A stretch of DNA of 64,000 bases, taken from Pseudomonas sp. MN1F. Its GTDB lineage: Bacteria; Pseudomonadota; Gammaproteobacteria; Pseudomonadales; Pseudomonadaceae. A program made the translations under genes and the position numbers. Position 1 is the first letter of the stretch, and each line of letters opens with the position of its first letter. Location of the stretch: NCBI RefSeq assembly GCF_009391885.1, contig NZ_VZII01000047.1, positions 1 to 64,000 on the forward strand. Direction: 5' to 3'. Shown piece after piece: positions 60,044 to 64,000 of this stretch. Below the pieces are notes generated by a model. That model was not told the DNA's origin, did not search any database, and was given only the letters and a program-made list of their open reading frames with translations.

Positions 60044-63000
60044 ATGAAATTCATCGAACGTTTCTCGCGTCAGCCGGCCAAGCAAGCGCAGCCCGTCGAT
60101 CCCGGTGCCGCGCCTTTGCTGATGGCTCTTGAGCCGCGAATCATGTTCGATGCGTCCGTGGGTGTGGTTGCCCAGGATGCCGCGCAGGCGACCAGCGAGC
60201 CGAGCGCGGACAGCACCTCCAAGGAGTCGGTGGCCAAGGATACCGCCAGCGCGGCGGCGAGCGCCGATACCCGCAGTACCCAGGGTACCCAGAGCAGCCA
60301 GGCCTCGCAGCGCCAGGAAGTGGTGTTCGTCGACGGCCAGGTGGGCAATGTCCAGCAACTGCTGGCGGGCCTGTCGAGCAATGCCGAGATCGTCGTGCTC
60401 GATCCGACCAAGGACGGCCTGCAGCAGATGGCCGACTACCTTCAGGGACGCCAGGGCATTGATGCCGTACACCTGCTGTCCCATGGCGCCGACGGTACGG
60501 TGCAGGTGGGTAATACCTGGCTGGCGTCGAGCAACCTGGCCGAGCACCGTGCTGCCCTGGAAAGCATCGGCGCCGCGCTCAAGGCCGACGGCGACCTGAT
60601 GATCTACGGCTGCCGCGTCGGCGATAGCAGCACCGGCCAGGCCTTCATCGACCAGCTGGCGGCCATCACCGGCGCCGATGTTGCGGCCTCCGCCGACGAT
60701 ACCGGCGCCGCGCTGCTGGGCGGCAACTGGACCCTGGAACGCAACAGCGGCGCAATCGAGACTACGGCCCTGGCGGTCGACAACTACGAAGGCGTGCTGG
60801 TGGCATCCTGGAGCACCGGCAGCTCGCCGTTGGGCGGCACCATCGCCGCCGCAGGGCGGACCGTGGTCGGCGACTTCGATGGTGATGGCGATACCGACAT
60901 CCTCTACCAGACCGGCGGCAACGGTAGCGCCTGGTCGTACGCGCGCAGCAACGGTGACGGTACCTTCACCCTGCAGACCCAGGCCCAGTCACCCTTTGCC
61001 GGTTTGACGCTGCTCGACCACAGCGGCACCAACTACTACGTCGGCGATTTCGATGGCGACGGTGACGTCGACATCCTGACCGGGGTGAACGCCACCACCG
61101 GTACTTTCTTGCGTAACGACGCGGGGACCTTCTTTCAGGCCTCCAGTGCCAACTTCCCGGCTCCGTTGGGCGGTACGCGGATGGTAGTGGGCGACTTCGA
61201 TAATGATGGTGACACCGACATCCTCTACCAGACCGGTGGCAACGGTACAGCCTGGGCCTACGCCCGCAGCGAGGGCGGTGGCAACTTCACCCAGCTGACC
61301 CTGGCCAACTCGCCGTTCGCCGGCCTGTCCCTGCCGGACAATGTCGGCAACAACTACTATGTCGCCGACTTCGACGGCGATGGCGACCTTGATATCCTTG
61401 CCGCCGCCAGCGGTAGCACCGGCACCTACCTGCGCAACAACGGCAATGGCACCTTCTCCAGCCTGTCCACCGCCACTTTCCCCTCACCGGCGGCCAACGG
61501 CCGGATGCTGGTGGGCGATTTCGACGGCGACGGCAATGCCGATATCCTCTACCAGACCGGCGCCAACGGCACCGCCTTCCAGTTCGCCAAGAGCAATGGC
61601 GACGGCACTTTCACCATCATGTCCCTGGCCAGCTCGCCGCTCGCCGGCCTGAGCCTGATCGACCATACCGGGACCAACTACCGGGTCGGCGACTTCGACG
61701 GTGACGGCGACCTGGATATCTTCTCCGCCGCCGCCGGCACCACCGGTAACCTCTACCTGCAGAACGGCGCCGCGCCCGAACTGGTGAGCACTTCGCCGAG
61801 TGATAATGCTACCGGCGTCAGCACCACTGCCAACATCACCCTGACCTTCAGCGAATCGGTGACCAAGGGCAGCACCGGCAATATCTATATCATTCGCACC
61901 TCGGACAACACTGTGGTCGAGACCATTGCCATTGGCAGCGGGCAGATCAGTGGCTCCGGCACGACCTGGACCATCGACCCGTCGATCGTCCTGGCCGGCG
62001 GTGTGGCCTATGCCGTGCGCGTCGATCCGAAAACCTTCGTCGATTCCACCGGCACGGTGTTCAAGGGCATCAACAACCCGACCACGCTGAACTTCACAAC
62101 GGTGGTGGCGCAGCCACCGGTACTCAGCAACGTCAATGGCGACGCCGTCACCTACGCCGAAGACGCCGCCTATGTGCTGCTCGACTCGGGCAGCAACGCC
62201 ACCGTCACCGACGCCGACTCGGCCAACTTCAGCGGCGGCAAGATGACCGTGCAGATCACCACCGGCCTTGCCAGTGGCGAAGACGTGCTGTTCATCCGCG
62301 ACCAGGGGAACGGGGCCAACCTGATTTTCGTGAGCGGCGCTTCGATCATCTACAACGGCCTGGTGGTCGGTACCTTCACCGGCGGCAGCAACGGCAACCC
62401 GCTGGTGATCACCTTCACCAGCAACGCCAACCCGACCACGGTTTCCGCGCTAGTGCAGAACCTGGCCTACCGCAACGCCAACAGCAGCGAGCCGTCGACC
62501 ACCGCGCGCAGCGTGTCGATCAGCATGGATGACGGTGCCGGCGGCAGCAGCACGACGTCCGTGGTCAGCCTTTCCGTCCAGGCGGTCAACGATGCACCGG
62601 TAGTCAACATCACCGCGACCAACCCGACCTACACCGAGAACACCGCGGCGGTCCAGCTGTTCAGCGGCGCGACCATCAACACCGTCGAGTCCGGGCAGTC
62701 CGTGCTGCAGATGGTCTTCACCGTCACGGGTGTCGCCAACGGCGCAGCGGAGAAGCTGGTGATCGACGGCACCGACGTGACCCTGGTGCAGGGCACCTCG
62801 GTGACGACCTCGATCAATGGCATCAGCGTCAGTGTGTCGGTGAGCGCAGGCACGGCCACCGTCACCCTGGACAAGGCCGGCGGCCTGTCGACGGCGACGG
62901 CGCAGACCGTCCTCAACAGCCTGTCCTATCGCAATGACAGCGAGAGCCCGACCACGGTCAACCGGGTCGTGTCCCTGAGCACCGTGAGTGACAACGGCGG

Positions 63001-64000
63001 GAGCAGCAACGGTGGCCAGGCGACCGCTGCCGTGGGCATTTTCAGCACCGTGACCGTGGTCGGCATCAACGATGCGCCGGTCCTCAGCGGTGGGCCATAC
63101 AACTTCGCGACCATCAACGAAGACACCACGGCCACTGGCGTGCGGATCTCGACCGTACTGGCCAACCACACCATGGTCGACCCCGATGTCGGCGCCCTGC
63201 GCGGTGTCGCGATCATCGCCAAGACCGGCAGCGGCACCTGGCAGTACTCCACCGACAACAGCAACTGGACCGACTTCGGTGCCGTCTCGAGTAGCAGCGC
63301 GCTGCTGATCGCCTCCACCACCTATATCCGCTACGTCCCGGACGCCGCCAATGGCGAGACCGCTACCCTGAGCTTTCGTGGCTGGGACCAGACCACCGGC
63401 ACCGCCTCCGTCAACGGTATCCGCGGCCTGGCCGATACCACCAGCAATGGCGGCACCAGCGCGTTCTCCACCGGTACCGGTACCGTCAACCAGGTGGTGA
63501 CCTCGGTCAACGATGCGCCGATCATGATCGGCGTAGCGCCAACCCTGCCCGGGCTCACCGACACCTCCACCAGCAGCGCCGGCACCCTGGTCAGCGACCT
63601 GCTGGGCGGTGTCACCGACGTCGACACCGGCGCGCTGAAGGGCATGGCCATCACCGGCCTGACCTCGACCTACGGCAAATGGCAGTACAGCACCAACGCT
63701 GGTGGTACCTGGAGCGACGTCGGCACTGTCTCCGCTACTTCCGCGCTGATCCTCACCGCGCAGAACCTGGTGCGCTTCGTGCCAGACGGCATCCACGGTG
63801 AAACCGCGACCATCACTTACAAGGCCTGGGACCAGACCAACGCCACCCTCGGCCTGCAAGGCACCAAGACCAATACCAGCGCCTCTGGCGGCACCTCGGC
63901 CTATTCCAGCCAGGTCGACACCGCCACCGTGGTGGTCTCTGCTGTCAATGATCGCCCGGTAGTGACGGTGACCGGCACTGCGGCTATCTGGACCGAAGGC
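60044..64000 (+). CDS. Giant surface protein, N-terminal 1319 codons (LEPR motif, DUF4347, repeats)
   Basis: The frame starts at ATG 60044 (GGAGGTG before it) and is open to the right edge. LEPRIMFDA is at residues 29-37, a motif typical of large exported repeat proteins. Residues about 92-250 are DUF4347, with His147 (LLSHGADG) and Cys190 (IYGCRVG) as a possible catalytic pair. Residues about 270-580 hold six FG-GAP-type calcium repeats (DFDGDGDxDI). An Ig-like Big_5 domain (about 582-690) follows, and then cadherin-like repeats each ending in a VNDAP-type linker. A C-terminal secretion signal would be outside the window. It is probably an adhesin or cell-surface filament exported by the upstream genes. 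Confidence 0.85.
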   Translation, partial: MKFIERFSRQPAKQAQPVDPGAAPLLMALEPRIMFDASVGVVAQDAAQATSEPSADSTSKESVAKDTASAAASADTRSTQGTQSSQASQRQEVVFVDGQVGNVQQLLAGLSSNAEIVVLDPTKDGLQQMADYLQGRQGIDAVHLLSHGADGTVQVGNTWLASSNLAEHRAALESIGAALKADGDLMIYGCRVGDSSTGQAFIDQLAAITGADVAASADDTGAALLGGNWTLERNSGAIETTALAVDNYEGVLVASWSTGSSPLGGTIAAAGRTVVGDFDGDGDTDILYQTGGNGSAWSYARSNGDGTFTLQTQAQSPFAGLTLLDHSGTNYYVGDFDGDGDVDILTGVNATTGTFLRNDAGTFFQASSANFPAPLGGTRMVVGDFDNDGDTDILYQTGGNGTAWAYARSEGGGNFTQLTLANSPFAGLSLPDNVGNNYYVADFDGDGDLDILAAASGSTGTYLRNNGNGTFSSLSTATFPSPAANGRMLVGDFDGDGNADILYQTGANGTAFQFAKSNGDGTFTIMSLASSPLAGLSLIDHTGTNYRVGDFDGDGDLDIFSAAAGTTGNLYLQNGAAPELVSTSPSDNATGVSTTANITLTFSESVTKGSTGNIYIIRTSDNTVVETIAIGSGQISGSGTTWTIDPSIVLAGGVAYAVRVDPKTFVDSTGTVFKGINNPTTLNFTTVVAQPPVLSNVNGDAVTYAEDAAYVLLDSGSNATVTDADSANFSGGKMTVQITTGLASGEDVLFIRDQGNGANLIFVSGASIIYNGLVVGTFTGGSNGNPLVITFTSNANPTTVSALVQNLAYRNANSSEPSTTARSVSISMDDGAGGSSTTSVVSLSVQAVNDAPVVNITATNPTYTENTAAVQLFSGATINTVESGQSVLQMVFTVTGVANGAAEKLVIDGTDVTLVQGTSVTTSINGISVSVSVSAGTATVTLDKAGGLSTATAQTVLNSLSYRNDSESPTTVNRVVSLSTVSDNGGSSNGGQATAAVGIFSTVTVVGINDAPVLSGGPYNFATINEDTTATGVRISTVLANHTMVDPDVGALRGVAIIAKTGSGTWQYSTDNSNWTDFGAVSSSSALLIASTTYIRYVPDAANGETATLSFRGWDQTTGTASVNGIRGLADTTSNGGTSAFSTGTGTVNQVVTSVNDAPIMIGVAPTLPGLTDTSTSSAGTLVSDLLGGVTDVDTGALKGMAITGLTSTYGKWQYSTNAGGTWSDVGTVSATSALILTAQNLVRFVPDGIHGETATITYKAWDQTNATLGLQGTKTNTSASGGTSAYSSQVDTATVVVSAVNDRPVVTVTGTAAIWTEG
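60860..61770 (+). repeat. Three tandem ~324-bp FG-GAP double repeats
   Basis: Calcium-motif codons DFDGDGDTDI-type recur near 60867, 61040, 61190, 61365, 61515 and 61690. Alternate copies are about 320-326 bp apart, and the copies pair as (LYQTGG, then TFLRN), showing a unit of about 108 residues duplicated three times. This encodes half of a beta-propeller-like domain. Confidence 0.65.

Noticed and set aside
60044..64000. LapA or LapF adhesin
   Set aside because: The LEPR motif and DUF4347 at the N-terminus, and the lack of a LapA-type retention domain or LapBCE genes in the window, do not match; the C-terminus is not visible, so this is a provisional rejection.

Overview
The window is a chromosomal segment of a fluorescent Pseudomonas, most likely of the P. 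putida group. The base composition is high in GC, start regions carry Shine-Dalgarno sequences, and the ferulate locus (MarR regulator, ech, vdh, fcs, thiolase, acyl-CoA dehydrogenase, then sulfatase, porin and MFS transporter) has the order known from P. putida. I see no rRNA, tRNA, CRISPR array, insertion sequence or prophage.

Layout. The left edge holds the start of etfB. At 0.4-7.5 kb a LysR regulator faces an operon of ureohydrolase, aldehyde dehydrogenase, a 59-residue membrane protein, an NCS1 permease and a GMC alcohol dehydrogenase. This looks like uptake and oxidation of a guanidino compound. At 7.5-16.8 kb is a glycine module: cycA permease, a TyrR/GcsR-type sigma-54 activator, and gcvH-gcvP-glyA-lipA. 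Both cycA and gcvH have a sigma-54 -24/-12 promoter preceded by matching inverted-repeat activator sites. At 16.8-21.8 kb are a class V aminotransferase and a flavin-transfer operon (DUF2271, PepSY/flavodoxin reductase, ApbE). At 21.8-26 kb is an arsR-arsC-arsH cluster without an arsenite pump, then a MerR regulator divergent from an epimerase and an EamA permease.

At 26-30 kb are an outer-membrane transporter, a two-TM potassium channel and an APC antiporter coupled to a binding protein. At 29.8-34.8 kb a six-gene lipid-modification operon (SnoaL-like, SDR, FAD oxidase, DUF1365, cyclopropane synthase, DUF2878) has two upstream T(G/A)TACA-N12-TGTACA sites, as expected for LitR light-response regulators. 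At 34.9-38.8 kb is the Anbu proteasome-like operon. At 39-52.6 kb is the ferulate region. A 36-bp element is shared between the ech promoter and the porin promoter 10 kb away, which suggests one operator. CA-rich Crc/Hfq-type sites precede several of these genes.

From 54 kb to the right edge is the most interesting region. Three translationally coupled genes encode two HlyD-type adaptors and an M50 site-2-protease/HlyD fusion. They are followed by a GNAT acetyltransferase, a DUF6916 protein, a phage-tail-collar protein, an internal terminator, and the first 1319 codons of a giant repeat protein (LEPR motif, DUF4347, FG-GAP and cadherin-like repeats). Near-consensus CRP/Vfr sites lie before both halves. 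I interpret this as a surface-protein export and maturation system that I cannot match to a named one.
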